Source of the DNA: Phycisphaerae bacterium
GTDB taxonomy: Bacteria; Planctomycetota; Phycisphaerae; Phycisphaerales; UBA1924
DNA length: 64,000 nucleotides
Assembly (NCBI GenBank): GCA_030429705.1
Contig: JAUIES010000001.1
Location: 992,001-1,056,000, forward strand
Direction: 5' to 3'
Below, piece after piece: positions 8,201-17,743 of this stretch. The translations under genes were made by a program, and so were the position numbers. The notes under the pieces are model-generated. The model ran no database searches. It saw only the letters and a program-made list of their open reading frames with translations, and had not been told where the DNA came from. Position 1 is the first letter of the stretch; each line of letters opens with the position of its first letter.

Positions 8201-11200
8201 CGGCTGTCAAACTCACACCCAGTCAACAGCAGGCTGTCGAATATGACGGCGGACCGCTGATCGTCCTTGCCGGACCTGGCACAGGAAAAACGCGTGTGAT
8301 TGTCCATCGTGTCGCACACATGATGTCTCATCGCGGCATTGATCCCGAGCGTGTTGCTGCGCTCACTTTCACCAACAAGGCTGCTGGTGAACTGCGTGAA
8401 CGCCTCGGCGAGATCGTCGGCGGCGCGCGTGCAGACGCCATGTCCGCTGGGACATTCCATAGTTTTGGATTCAACCTGTTGCGACGATTTGCAGACCTCG
8501 CCGGGCTGTCACCAAACCCGCAACTCCTTGACTCCGCTCAGCAACGACGACTATGGCGTGCTCTCATTGCCGAGCATGGGCTTTTTCAGAACACCATGTC
8601 GATCGGTCTGGAAGCCATCCTTGCCGATGCGCGGACCACGATCGACGCATGCCGAAGCGCAGGGCTAGTGCCGCGCGTTGCACTCACACGCCTTGATGCA
8701 GCTCTGCAACAACCATCACTCGAAGACGGTCCGCGCGCCGAGTTCATTCGATTGCGAGAGCATCTCCAGTTGTTCAAACACTTTGACGAACAATGCATCA
8801 AGCGTGGCTTGCTTGCTGTCGACGATTTGATCACACGCCCGACGCATCTGCTGCGCACGCATGACATGGTGCGGTCGATCTGTCAGCACGACTACGCACA
8901 TCTCGTCGTGGACGAGTTTCAAGATCTCAACAGAAGCCAGATCGAACTTTTAGCCGCTTTGTGTGGCACGGGCGAACCTGATATCTGCGTCGTGGGCGAT
9001 GATGATCAGGCGATCTATGGCTTTCGCGGAGCCGATCAGTTCGCGTTCGAACACTTCCGTGCGCACTGGCCGAACGCGGAGCAGGTGGTCCTTAGCGAGA
9101 ACTGGCGGAGCGGGCAAGCCGTCGTCTCTGTCGCGAATGCGATCATCGGCGAGAGTGAGACGCGTTACGCGCCCGACAAGATCGTGGTCGTCGCTCCGGA
9201 TCGCGAAGCGGCACCGGGCAGCGTGGAAGCAGTTGAACTGGATCGTGCCGTAGACGACGGCGATGTCATCGCCGCCATGATTCTGCTCGATCGTGAACGG
9301 ACGCCCGATCGACCCTGGTCGGACTACGCCGTCATTGTGCGCACCCATAAGGACAGCACCCGCGTCGAAGCCGCCCTGCAACTGGAGGGGATTCCCACGA
9401 TCACCACACGGGCGCAGCCCGTCGCAGAAAACCCGGGCGTGCTCGACCTGATCGCCTGGATTAACACAGCCCTCGAGCCCGATCAGGCGTGGAGCGTGCG
9501 CCGGATACTCACACGCCCCCCCTTTTCTGTTGACCCGTATGTTGTGAGCCGAATTGACCGGGCGTATCGAGCCGCGGTCAGCCGCCTGGCAGAGCACGAC
9601 ACGCCCAAGCCATTTGTTGACTGGCTCGTCGATCACTATGCTGAAGACGCTGACCTCGGGCCACATGTTTCGCGTCTGGCCGACCTGGCCCGTCTGTTCC
9701 GCGAGTCGGCGCACACCGAGTCAGCCGACGCAACCATCCAGCGAATCATCACCAGCGCCGGACTCACCAACGCCGATCTGCCTGATGCCAAAGCCCGAAC
9801 AGAGCGAATCGAGGCGCTCGTCACCGTTTTGCGGTTCGCTCGTGAACGACTCGATCGGCTTGAGCAACCTCGTGATCTCGCTGCCTTCATGAGGTACCAC
9901 AGCGATCTCGACGACAAAGAGCAGGGTTTTACGACCCGCATCGAGGAGGTGGTCGACGGTCCGGAGAACGATTCAACGATCGACGGCGACGGGGTTCGCC
10001 TCCTCACGGCACACGCTGCAAAGGGGCTTGAGTTTGACACCGTGTTTTTACCGCGCGTCGAATCGCCACATGGGTATCCCAGACTCTCAGGTTCAAAGCC
10101 ATTCACCCTGCCTGCAGAACTGACAGGCGACAAGGATCAGCCCGAACCCATCGAGGAAGAAAGACGCATTTTCTATGTCGCATGCACACGAGCCCAGCGC
10201 CGGCTGGTCACACTCGGCAAACGCGTGAACAAGCCAGGACCGACAAGTTTCCAAGGCTTCCTGTTGCGCTCCGGACTTGTGACGCAAACTGATGGACAAC
10301 AGCAAATGGAGCAGGCTGCCGACGCCGGACTCGGTCGGTTTGAGAAGGGCACCTCGCCGACGCGTCTCACCGATATGCGCAGCACGACACGGCGCGATGT
10401 TTTGGCGCGGGCGCGCCAGCGCGTGCGCAGTGAAGCGGCGCTGGCTCTCGATGCTGCAGACCGCTCGACACTCGACGAGGCAAACCTCAACATACTCGGC
10501 GAGCGCCTGCACACCACAGCACGCCGCATGATGACGATCGCTACGCTCGCTGCAGGACGAGGCGTCCCCAGTGGTCTCGATGCTGAAACGGTCGCATTCG
10601 CGCGCACATTGGAAGCAGACCTTGCGGCATCGGAAGCGGTGTCCAGCGGGTTTGGCTTCAGACCACCCACCCCCCCCTTATCACTCAGTTACACAACCCT
10701 GAACACATATCTGAGGTGTCCGCGATGTTACTATGTCAAGTATGTCATGGGTCTGCCTGAGGCGGAGAGGCAAAGATCGAAGGTCGGATCCGTCACGCAT
10801 GAGGCTCTGCAAAAGTTCGTCGAAGCATGGCGAAAGGCTGAGTCGGAAGGACGCAGCCCACCCGAAATCGATGCACTCATCGCACTCGGCCGAAGCACGC
10901 TCAAAATGAGTATCGAGCCCGATGAACCGATTGATGCGGATGTCCTGACACAGCTTGAGGCGCAGCTCCGGGTGTACGCTGAGCGATTGCACAACCCGGC
11001 CGATGAACCGATCGAGGTCGAAAAATCGGTGCTCCTCCATTATCCGCACGCCGGTTATACGCACCAGATCACCGCCAAGATCGACCGAATCGACCGCACG
11101 GCCAACGGCATTCGCATTATCGACTACAAAACAGGAGCTGCGTCCAAGCGACTGCTCGAACCCAAGAAGAGCGATCTCCAACTCGGTCTTTATGCAATGG

Positions 11201-11424
11201 CTGCGCAGAAACTCTACGACGATCCCGATGTCGCGGGCACCGCCGAATATTGGGTGCTCTCTACCGGAGAACGCGGCATTCTGGACTTCGCACAGATCAA
11301 TACAGACAAGATTCACGCCGCTATTTGCACCGCGATCGACGGTATTCTCAACGGCCTCTTCCCCCGCGGCCGAGAGTGTTATCGAGACTGCGAAATTCTC
11401 GACGCAGCGATACCAAACGCTTGA
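8197..11424 (+). CDS. UvrD/Rep-type superfamily 1 helicase fused to PD-(D/E)XK nuclease
   Basis: A 1075-residue helicase-nuclease in one chain, in the manner of AdnAB/AddAB-type recombination enzymes. Helicase motifs appear in order: Walker A AGPGTGKT (25-32), LTFTNKAAGELRERL, Walker B VDEFQD, VVGDDDQAIYGFRGAD, LSENWRSG, LLTAHAAKGLEFDTVF and IFYVACTRAQRRL. After about residue 815 a Cas4/RecB-like nuclease follows: SYTTLNTYLRCPRCYY, VGSVTHEAL, AKIDRIDR, IIDYKTG and LQLGLYAMAAQ. Expected role is ATP-dependent unwinding and trimming of DNA ends in repair. Cysteines in RCPRC and ECYRDC could recall the iron-sulfur staple of such nucleases, but spacing is not canonical. The GTG start overlaps rsmD by four bases. 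Confidence 0.88.
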   Translation: MTAVKLTPSQQQAVEYDGGPLIVLAGPGTGKTRVIVHRVAHMMSHRGIDPERVAALTFTNKAAGELRERLGEIVGGARADAMSAGTFHSFGFNLLRRFADLAGLSPNPQLLDSAQQRRLWRALIAEHGLFQNTMSIGLEAILADARTTIDACRSAGLVPRVALTRLDAALQQPSLEDGPRAEFIRLREHLQLFKHFDEQCIKRGLLAVDDLITRPTHLLRTHDMVRSICQHDYAHLVVDEFQDLNRSQIELLAALCGTGEPDICVVGDDDQAIYGFRGADQFAFEHFRAHWPNAEQVVLSENWRSGQAVVSVANAIIGESETRYAPDKIVVVAPDREAAPGSVEAVELDRAVDDGDVIAAMILLDRERTPDRPWSDYAVIVRTHKDSTRVEAALQLEGIPTITTRAQPVAENPGVLDLIAWINTALEPDQAWSVRRILTRPPFSVDPYVVSRIDRAYRAAVSRLAEHDTPKPFVDWLVDHYAEDADLGPHVSRLADLARLFRESAHTESADATIQRIITSAGLTNADLPDAKARTERIEALVTVLRFARERLDRLEQPRDLAAFMRYHSDLDDKEQGFTTRIEEVVDGPENDSTIDGDGVRLLTAHAAKGLEFDTVFLPRVESPHGYPRLSGSKPFTLPAELTGDKDQPEPIEEERRIFYVACTRAQRRLVTLGKRVNKPGPTSFQGFLLRSGLVTQTDGQQQMEQAADAGLGRFEKGTSPTRLTDMRSTTRRDVLARARQRVRSEAALALDAADRSTLDEANLNILGERLHTTARRMMTIATLAAGRGVPSGLDAETVAFARTLEADLAASEAVSSGFGFRPPTPPLSLSYTTLNTYLRCPRCYYVKYVMGLPEAERQRSKVGSVTHEALQKFVEAWRKAESEGRSPPEIDALIALGRSTLKMSIEPDEPIDADVLTQLEAQLRVYAERLHNPADEPIEVEKSVLLHYPHAGYTHQITAKIDRIDRTANGIRIIDYKTGAASKRLLEPKKSDLQLGLYAMAAQKLYDDPDVAGTAEYWVLSTGERGILDFAQINTDKIHAAICTAIDGILNGLFPRGRECYRDCEILDAAIPNA

Positions 11425-11489
11425 TCAGTTCGTGACGATGTCAGTATGCGAAAGACATCCGGTCTCGTATTCGGCTTACTGACGATTCT

Positions 11490-12374
11490 CTATTCGAGAG
11501 CTGCAGCACCCGAGATAATCTCGGTGAGTTCGGTCGTGATCTGTGACTGACGAGCACGGTTGAACTTGCGCTGGAGCGCCTTGCGCATCTTGCCAGCGTT
11601 GTCCGTCGCAGACTTCATCGCCACCATTCGAGCGACATGCTCGGAAACGATCGCATCATTGAAGCACTGGAACAACACCGCCTTGACCGCAGCCGGAAGC
11701 AGGTCACCCAGCAAGACTTCGGCCTCAGGACTGAACTCGTACAACGCATCCCGCTTTGCAGCATTCTTCTGTTCACTCGATTCGACCGCTGAAGCGTCAA
11801 ACGGCACGAGTTGCAAGATCTCCGGCTTTTGACGGCCGGCGGAGATGTATCGCATGTAGACGACGCGCACCGCGTCGATCTCGCCTCGGGCGAACATTTC
11901 GATATACCGCTGACCGAGTCGCTCGACTTCTTCGTAGGTTGGTTTGTCGCCGAACTGCGTGTGGTTGGCTGCGACATCAAAATCATTGAAACGAAGGGCC
12001 GTCGCGCCCTTCTTGCCGACAACTTCAATCACACCTTTGCCTGCCGCATCGGAAGATCGTAGATGCTTCATACCCATGCGAATGAGGTTGCCGTTGTACG
12101 GGCCGCACAAACCGCGATCACTCGTGATAATGAGCGTGGCTTCGCGTCCTGAACGCGCTGTCCCCCCGCCGAGCAATGGGTGCGCACCCTCGTCAACCTT
12201 GGATGCCAGTTCAGAGACAAGATCGAGCAAAGCGCCTGTGTAAGGCTTCGAGGCAGTCGCTGCCTGTTGGGCCCGGGCGAACTTGCTCGTCGCGATCATC
12301 TGCATCGTGCGCGTAATGCGCCGAATGTTTCCGACCGCCTTCATGCGTTTCAGGATTTCGCGGCTCTTTCCCAT
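11490..12374 (-). CDS. atpG: F-type ATP synthase gamma subunit
   Basis: The gamma subunit forms the central rotor stalk of F1-ATPase. The 294-residue product starts with the conserved N-terminal helix (GKSREILKRMKAVGNIRRIT, then TMQMIATSKF) and has the nucleotide-free Rossmann-like middle with ITSDRGLCGPYN. It ends with the long C-terminal helix containing MVAMKSATDNAGKM and FNRARQSQITTELTEII. Length and motifs are normal. The oddity is its place: no alpha, beta, delta or epsilon gene adjoins it. Upstream on the same strand are a small ORF and a metallo-hydrolase; downstream it converges on the helicase gene. The other atp genes must lie outside the window. Confidence 0.96.
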   Translation of the reverse strand: MGKSREILKRMKAVGNIRRITRTMQMIATSKFARAQQAATASKPYTGALLDLVSELASKVDEGAHPLLGGGTARSGREATLIITSDRGLCGPYNGNLIRMGMKHLRSSDAAGKGVIEVVGKKGATALRFNDFDVAANHTQFGDKPTYEEVERLGQRYIEMFARGEIDAVRVVYMRYISAGRQKPEILQLVPFDASAVESSEQKNAAKRDALYEFSPEAEVLLGDLLPAAVKAVLFQCFNDAIVSEHVARMVAMKSATDNAGKMRKALQRKFNRARQSQITTELTEIISGAAALE

Positions 12375-12418
12375 GGGTCGTCAGTGTAGGTCGCAATTGA
12401 CCCATCGGAAAGTGCAAA

Positions 12419-12610
12419 CTACCGGGTTCGTTCGGTTTCGTCAGGCTTTGTTGGAACCCGATCATCTTCCGATCGACCAATGATCTGGTTCCGTTCATGT
12501 TCCACGAACGAGGTGGCTGATCCCAGATGAAACTCGTCACCAAGTTGCAACGGAAAGGGCACGCTGAGGGGCGGGCGCGGAGGCATTTCATCGTGATTAT
12601 TCTTGTTCAT
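12419..12610 (-). CDS. Small hypothetical protein, 63 residues
   Basis: The product is hydrophilic, with a proline-rich start (MPPRPPLSVPFPLQLGDEF) and a charged tail, no signal peptide and no known domain. The case for a real gene is a full GGAGG Shine-Dalgarno sequence nine bases before the ATG at 12610 and its place in line between the metallo-hydrolase and atpG on the same strand. It ends 44 bases before the atpG start. The function is unknown. Confidence 0.6.
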   Translation of the reverse strand: MNKNNHDEMPPRPPLSVPFPLQLGDEFHLGSATSFVEHERNQIIGRSEDDRVPTKPDETERTR

Positions 12611-12700
12611 CTGCTGATCCCTCCAAGACATATGGGACAGGACTGGTCCGAGCCAATCGACTGAATGTTCTCGACTCGGCCAGGTGGATTCTTGGGCAGT

Positions 12701-13531
12701 TCAACCCGAATCGCGCGAACCAGTGAGGACCAAGCCGTCATAAGCCAAAAAAACACCCGAAGGCAACTGATCCTGCGTCTCGGCATGTCCGACTTCATGA
12801 CTCATGTGAACCAGGTAGGTCTGGGAGGCTTCGACACGCTGCGCAACACTGACAGCCTGCGCAATCGACATATGTGTCGGATGTTTGCGGTGGCGTAACC
12901 CATCAATCACGAGTGTGCTGAGCCCCTCAAGCGCAGGCCAGGATTCTGGTGGTATTCGTGAAACATCTGTGCAATACGCCAGAGGCAATGGTCCAGGATC
13001 TGATCCATCGACACGGTCGAGCCTGAACCCCAGAATGGGAAGACGACCGTGCAGGAGTTGTATCGGCGAAACCCGAACGCCATGCAGTTCGAATGGAACA
13101 CCCGGCTCGATTGTGTGGGCGTTGAGCGTCGCGACAAACGAAGGCTGCATGTTCGATTTGGAATCAAAGATGTGTTTGTACACGCGGCATAGCGCCTCAT
13201 GCGTGCGCGCATCGGCGTACACGCCGATGGATTCCTGCATGAGCACATTGAATCGTCGAACCTCATCGAGGCCGAACACATGGTCGACATGGTTGTGGGT
13301 GATCAGAATTGCGTCAGTTCGGCATAGCGATGATCGCAACGACTGTTGCCGCAGGTCTGGTCCCGCGTCGATGAGGAACACCCGATCCTGGCCGGTGGCA
13401 TCGATAAACCGCACACAAGCGGAAGTTCGAAGCCGTTGGTCGCGTGGGTCAGACGAGTTGCAGACCGGGCAGTCACACCCGATCGCCGGCACGCCCGCAC
13501 TCGTCCCCGTTCCTAGAAACTCGAACTTCAT
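12701..13531 (-). CDS. MBL-fold metal-dependent hydrolase (PhnP-like)
   Basis: A metallo-beta-lactamase-fold hydrolase of the PhnP/phosphoribosyl cyclic phosphodiesterase group. MKFEFLGTGTSAGVPAIGC is the family start, with CDCPVC directly after it, as in PhnP proteins where cysteines bind a structural zinc. The core metal site is ITHNHVDHVFGLDE, with further ligands in LLHG and LVHMSHEVGH. The 276-residue length is normal. PhnP cleaves 5-phosphoribosyl 1,2-cyclic phosphate, but there are no other phn genes here, so the substrate is open; LipB-linked and other cyclic phosphates are alternatives. It heads the run towards the small ORF and atpG. Confidence 0.85.
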   Translation of the reverse strand: MKFEFLGTGTSAGVPAIGCDCPVCNSSDPRDQRLRTSACVRFIDATGQDRVFLIDAGPDLRQQSLRSSLCRTDAILITHNHVDHVFGLDEVRRFNVLMQESIGVYADARTHEALCRVYKHIFDSKSNMQPSFVATLNAHTIEPGVPFELHGVRVSPIQLLHGRLPILGFRLDRVDGSDPGPLPLAYCTDVSRIPPESWPALEGLSTLVIDGLRHRKHPTHMSIAQAVSVAQRVEASQTYLVHMSHEVGHAETQDQLPSGVFLAYDGLVLTGSRDSG

Positions 13532-13593
13532 AACGAAAGGCTAGGCGGACCGACGCGAAGACTGACGCCCTGGCGAACATGATGAAACCCGAT

Positions 13594-15663
13594 TCAAGGG
13601 CTCGGGTCGCACGGCAGGTTGGAGATCAGGATCTGGTCGATCGCGGCCTCGACAATACCACCATCGGGCGTGTTGCCGCCGGTGGCATCGTCTGACACCA
13701 CAAACCGCACCAACAGACCCTCAGTCAATGTGACATAATCCTCGGTCGGATACACTCGCATCTCCCAGCCATCAGTTGATCTGATATGGTCGAGTTGAAC
13801 CCAATTACCCCCCCCGTCAACCGAGATATCAATGTGCAGCCCGTCATCCTGTTCAGTTGAGGACGAGTACCAGACTGCCATACTCAAGATCCCGTTGGTC
13901 CCCGGATTCGTTCGCAAAACCGGCGTGACGGCGAAGGTGAGGCCGCCATCAAGATCTTCACCTTCATCAGCGCCGGTCAACAGGCAAACACCACTCAGGT
14001 CAAAATCTTTGGTTGGGCCCATGCGTCCAACCATTGGAGGCGGGGCGAGTTCCCACGCGCCTGCAGTCGTCGAGAAATCACTGCCGATGGACCACAGGTG
14101 AGACTGCTCTGGCGCTTCGGTCCCGATCGGTGGACCCGAGTTGACGACGAGCGCTTGATACGGCTGCTCTGCACCAACGAACGGAGCCATGTTCGTTTCA
14201 CCAAGTGAATTCTCTACGGAAACAAAATATGCGACACTCGCCACGCATTCATCCATCGCGGGGAAATACACGCGATACACCTCGCCGGTGATGTGCTCCA
14301 TGGGCTCGGCTGTCCAGCCATTGCCATCATTCACATGCAACATCACAGTGTTCGCGACAGGTTCACGCGTGTCAGATGCACGCACACGAACGCGTAGCAG
14401 CGTGCCTCCGTTTCGCTTGACCGCTGAAGGCCTGCCTTGATGGAAGACAATCTGTACACCGTCGGCTTGCGCTGCCATCCCTAATGGGGATGCAATCGCA
14501 GATCGAAGGTGGGGGTGCGTTGTTCGCGTCCCCCTGTTCCAGCCATCAGAGTTACACCCGCCATTGGTGTGCACAGCAATCGCTTCGCCTGTCGTTGCGT
14601 CGATCACCGGAGCACCCGAGTCGCCGCCGGTCGTGTCCACAATGTATCGTGCGTGGTTGCCGCCACCACCTGCGTATACACCGGTATGTGTCAGTTGTGT
14701 GTAGTTGTACTCAAGTGCCATGGGCTGCGAAGTCTGACCAAAACCCGTCACCGTGATGGGTCGTCCGTCATCGATCGGATCATCTGCAACAAGCATCAGC
14801 GTTGAGCCTTGCGCCGCATATGGTGACAGCCCGGTCGAGATATTGTCGTAAGTTCCGAAGAACAACCAGTCATTGCCGTTCGAGATTGATCCGTTTTGGT
14901 GTTGAATCGAATCTTCATCAACCGGATACTGGTCCGCAGGATCTGGGTGGACCATCGACCCCCCCACGGTTGACTCAGGCACATTGAATTGCACCACAGA
15001 CTTGTCGTTGACAGCACAATGACCGGCAGTCAGAAATCCGTTCGGCTTGTTGTTCATGAGCCACGCTGTACACTGGGTTGGGAGCAGCCGGCCGATCGCA
15101 GGATTGGTGGACGGCAAACGGTCATCTGCATCGCCACAGAGGGACCGATCAAGAAAGCCGGGTTCACCATACTCGACGGTCGTCACGCGCACACGAGATC
15201 GACCGTTTGCAATCGGCGAGGCATAGACATCGACCAGCACGGTGTCGCCGTTGAAGTATGCACCCGTGTCTGCCCAGGCTGCCAGGTCTTCTGCCCAGAG
15301 CGACTGCGTCGCGCCATCGAGCGCGCTTGTCAACACGATGTAAGACGCGTTGAGGTCCCCCACCTCACCACTCAGGACAGCCAACTGAAAATGCAAACGA
15401 ACCCACATCGCGTCTTCGATCGACACCGCCCCCGAGTACACGAGAACAGGTTCAGCGTCCGCGCCAGCCGCTTCGACCCACCCGGAATCAAGCAGGATCG
15501 GCTGCGGATTTGACCCGTCAGACTGTGTTGATCGATTGGGCCACTCGATGTCATCCTGCGACGACACCTGAGCGCTGGCAGGCGCACTGGTCAGCGATAG
15601 CGCAGCGAGGAGACACATACACCGCTTGAGGCTGAACCAGCCCGCAGTCAAAGGAATAGCCAT
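13594..15663 (-). CDS. Secreted trypsin-like serine protease with C-terminal beta-rich region
   Basis: A 689-residue exported protein. The N-terminus carries a signal peptide (LLAALSLTSAPASA). A chymotrypsin-fold domain lies around residues 190-400: histidine in FLTAGHC, a likely aspartate in NGNDWLFFG and the serine in TTGGDSGAPVID. This is close to glutamyl-endopeptidase/trypsin-like bacterial enzymes, and the TNGGC after the serine fits. The last 260 residues are beta-rich with no named domain; stretches around residues 540-680 resemble carbohydrate-binding or jelly-roll modules. The substrate is unknown. The start is the first ATG of the frame; an internal ATG would still leave a signal peptide. 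Confidence 0.8.
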   Translation of the reverse strand: MAIPLTAGWFSLKRCMCLLAALSLTSAPASAQVSSQDDIEWPNRSTQSDGSNPQPILLDSGWVEAAGADAEPVLVYSGAVSIEDAMWVRLHFQLAVLSGEVGDLNASYIVLTSALDGATQSLWAEDLAAWADTGAYFNGDTVLVDVYASPIANGRSRVRVTTVEYGEPGFLDRSLCGDADDRLPSTNPAIGRLLPTQCTAWLMNNKPNGFLTAGHCAVNDKSVVQFNVPESTVGGSMVHPDPADQYPVDEDSIQHQNGSISNGNDWLFFGTYDNISTGLSPYAAQGSTLMLVADDPIDDGRPITVTGFGQTSQPMALEYNYTQLTHTGVYAGGGGNHARYIVDTTGGDSGAPVIDATTGEAIAVHTNGGCNSDGWNRGTRTTHPHLRSAIASPLGMAAQADGVQIVFHQGRPSAVKRNGGTLLRVRVRASDTREPVANTVMLHVNDGNGWTAEPMEHITGEVYRVYFPAMDECVASVAYFVSVENSLGETNMAPFVGAEQPYQALVVNSGPPIGTEAPEQSHLWSIGSDFSTTAGAWELAPPPMVGRMGPTKDFDLSGVCLLTGADEGEDLDGGLTFAVTPVLRTNPGTNGILSMAVWYSSSTEQDDGLHIDISVDGGGNWVQLDHIRSTDGWEMRVYPTEDYVTLTEGLLVRFVVSDDATGGNTPDGGIVEAAIDQILISNLPCDPSP

Positions 15664-15823
15664 ATTGTCAAGAACCTCTCAACTCTTCTCTTCAGCCAGA
15701 TACACAATAGTCTGGCGGGTAAAAGGTTACCGGATCGGTCCCATTGTGGCAACATCAATGATGAAAAGAATTGTCGTGCGCAGCAAATGGCCAAAATTTC
15801 CAGATGCCTGGCTCCGCGTACCC

Positions 15824-15859
15824 ATAAAAAAACCGGCCAACCCTTTCGAGTTGGCCGGT
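15824..15859 (-). terminator. Intrinsic terminator of the porin gene
   Basis: On the minus strand a perfect 10-bp stem (ACCGGCCAAC with GTTGGCCGGT) and an eight-base loop are followed directly by a run of seven Ts. It lies 28 bases after the porin stop codon and is one of the strongest terminators in the window, matching a highly expressed outer-membrane protein. Confidence 0.9.
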
Positions 15860-15887
15860 AAGAGATCGAAATCAGTTCGCTACGCGA

Positions 15888-17228
15888 TCAGAAGGCAATG
15901 CCGATCTGAGCACGGAGGACGAACTCGCCGTCATCGCCGTCACCCAGGAGCTGGGTCAGGCGAGCATCAGGCAGGACGCTGCCAGCGCCAGCAACGGTCG
16001 AGCGAGCGCCCGTCGGACCGGCGGTATTGTTCAGTGACCACACGGTGTCAAGCGTGAACTTGGCAGCGTGGCTCATCGGAACGAAGTAGTAGTTGACACC
16101 AAAGGTCAGGAAGTGGAGGTCGCTGTCCGCGCCCGCCGCGATTGTGCTGTCGTCAATGAAGAGGGCATCCCAGCGACCAAACAGTTCCCACTGCTCAGCA
16201 AGGAACACGCCACCTTGAACGATTGCACCATAGTCGTCAGCTTCGAATGCGCCACTCTCGGAGTGAGCACCAACGAATGCGGCATACAGGTTCCAACCGT
16301 TGCCTTCGACTGAGCCGTCAACGGTGTACATGTACATCTCGTAGTCGCCACCAGCGGCGATCGAGGGGTTGGTGTCGCCGGCTGATTCCCAGTGGAATGC
16401 ACCACCGACGCGGGCAGCGAGATCATCGCCACGCCACGAGGTGAAGTCGTCGAAACGATCCCAGTCGCCTTCGAGCTTGACATCAGCGCGGATGGTCAAG
16501 GCATAGTCGGCTTCCGCACCGCGTGAACCGGCACCGGCGGTGCCGGCAAGCAAGTTACCGTTGAAAGCGGTGTTGCCGCTACCAACGCCGTCCGAGAACG
16601 CGGCATGCACCGCGAATGAGTCGGACATGTACCCGAACATGATGCCTTGTGAGTACTGCTGGCTGAAGAACTCGTTGACGACCGAACGCTCGGCAGCCAA
16701 CTGGAACTCAGGAGCAACCAGTTCTTCTGACAGGATGGGGAGCTTGAACTGACCCCAACGGATGAAGCCGCCTTCCATGTTTTCGAAGTCGTACTGGCCG
16801 TAGGCATACTGAAGCGTCAGGCCACCTGATTCAGCAAACTCGCCCTGGATACGGAACTTCCAGTTGGGGTTGACGATGTTGCCGTGCCAGCGGAGTTGAC
16901 CACGGGGGATGCTGAAACCGATGGTGGTGTCATCATCGGTGCCGCCACCCGCGTTGGCTGGCTGATCGTCACGAAGGTTGATCGTGTAACGGTACTGGAG
17001 CAAACCGCTCATGTTGAGGCGGTAGTTGCCGGTGCCGTCACCGATGTAGAAGAAACCGTCGTTGCCTGCGGTGCCGCCCTGGAGCTGGCTTGTGCGGGCA
17101 GCGGCGTCAGCGCTGAGCTCGGCCGAATATGCACGGTCGAAGTCGAGGCTGCTGTTCTGTGCCATGGCGCCAGTCGCGAGACCGAACGCGGCACCTGCTG
17201 CGAAAGCAAAATTCTTGATGTGACTCAT
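15888..17228 (-). CDS. Outer-membrane porin of the phosphate-selective OprP/OprO type
   Basis: A 446-residue beta-barrel protein with a clear signal peptide (HIKNFAFAAGAAFGLATGA, cut after AMA). The body has alternating aromatic strands typical of porins, for example FFYIGDGTGNYRLNMSGLLQYRY, and the OprP family text WKFRIQGEFAESG and GQFKLPILSEELV; it ends in a phenylalanine (QIGIAF), as outer-membrane proteins do for BAM recognition. The start is the ATG at 17228, with GGAG nine bases upstream; the longer frame is 5' leader. A PhoB/PhoR-like pair is divergent from it, which fits control by phosphate, but selectivity cannot be read from the sequence. Confidence 0.82.
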   Translation of the reverse strand: MSHIKNFAFAAGAAFGLATGAMAQNSSLDFDRAYSAELSADAAARTSQLQGGTAGNDGFFYIGDGTGNYRLNMSGLLQYRYTINLRDDQPANAGGGTDDDTTIGFSIPRGQLRWHGNIVNPNWKFRIQGEFAESGGLTLQYAYGQYDFENMEGGFIRWGQFKLPILSEELVAPEFQLAAERSVVNEFFSQQYSQGIMFGYMSDSFAVHAAFSDGVGSGNTAFNGNLLAGTAGAGSRGAEADYALTIRADVKLEGDWDRFDDFTSWRGDDLAARVGGAFHWESAGDTNPSIAAGGDYEMYMYTVDGSVEGNGWNLYAAFVGAHSESGAFEADDYGAIVQGGVFLAEQWELFGRWDALFIDDSTIAAGADSDLHFLTFGVNYYFVPMSHAAKFTLDTVWSLNNTAGPTGARSTVAGAGSVLPDARLTQLLGDGDDGEFVLRAQIGIAF

Positions 17229-17743
17229 TCTGAGACTCCTTGCAAAATGGTTGGAGAAGGTCTTGGAGAACTCCCGTCCTCTCCCAATACCAAAGTCTTC
17301 CCACATCGCCATCACCCACGCAGGTGATGGGATGCTTGTCTACTCAAATCAAACTTGATTGTCGCGGGCCGCACACGCTGCGGCCGCGTCACACTTTTTC
17401 GCCGAAGCAGAAAAGTGAATGAAACGCACTCGACTTGTCAAACACTCGAAAGACGAAGCCTTCGAGTGGGTTCTCTCCTCGGGTGACCAAACCGGTCAGA
17501 TCCGGGGCTGAGATTTTAGCCCGCCATATTAGCGAGTGCAAACTCAGCAATCCACTCATCGGATGCACTTGGCATCGACCGGTAACTTTTTCTTTGTAAT
17601 TTCGAGTTTGAGTCCCCAATTCAGGGTTTCATCGAGTCTTCACATCGCTGGAGATCTCGTTCTTCTATCATGACGACAATGCCTCTCCTCAAGGGTGCTT
17701 GTCGCTGACATTGCCCGGTGTGAATCGACATAAGTATTTATCT
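17229..17743. promoter_or_regulatory. Divergent intergenic region between porin and response regulator
   Basis: This 515-base stretch has no convincing gene. It holds three inverted repeats: CCATCACC with GGTGATGG (17309-17330, six-base loop), GGCCGCA with TGCGGCC (17367-17385) and CACTCGAA with TTCGAGTG (17443-17468). The first lies about 80 bases before the porin start and may be an mRNA leader hairpin or an operator. I looked for Pho-box-like direct repeats and saw no convincing match. Promoters for both divergent genes must lie here. Confidence 0.55.

Noticed and set aside
17229-17743. Pho box upstream of the porin
   Set aside because: I looked for paired CTGTCAT-like direct repeats with 11-base spacing and saw none that convinced me.
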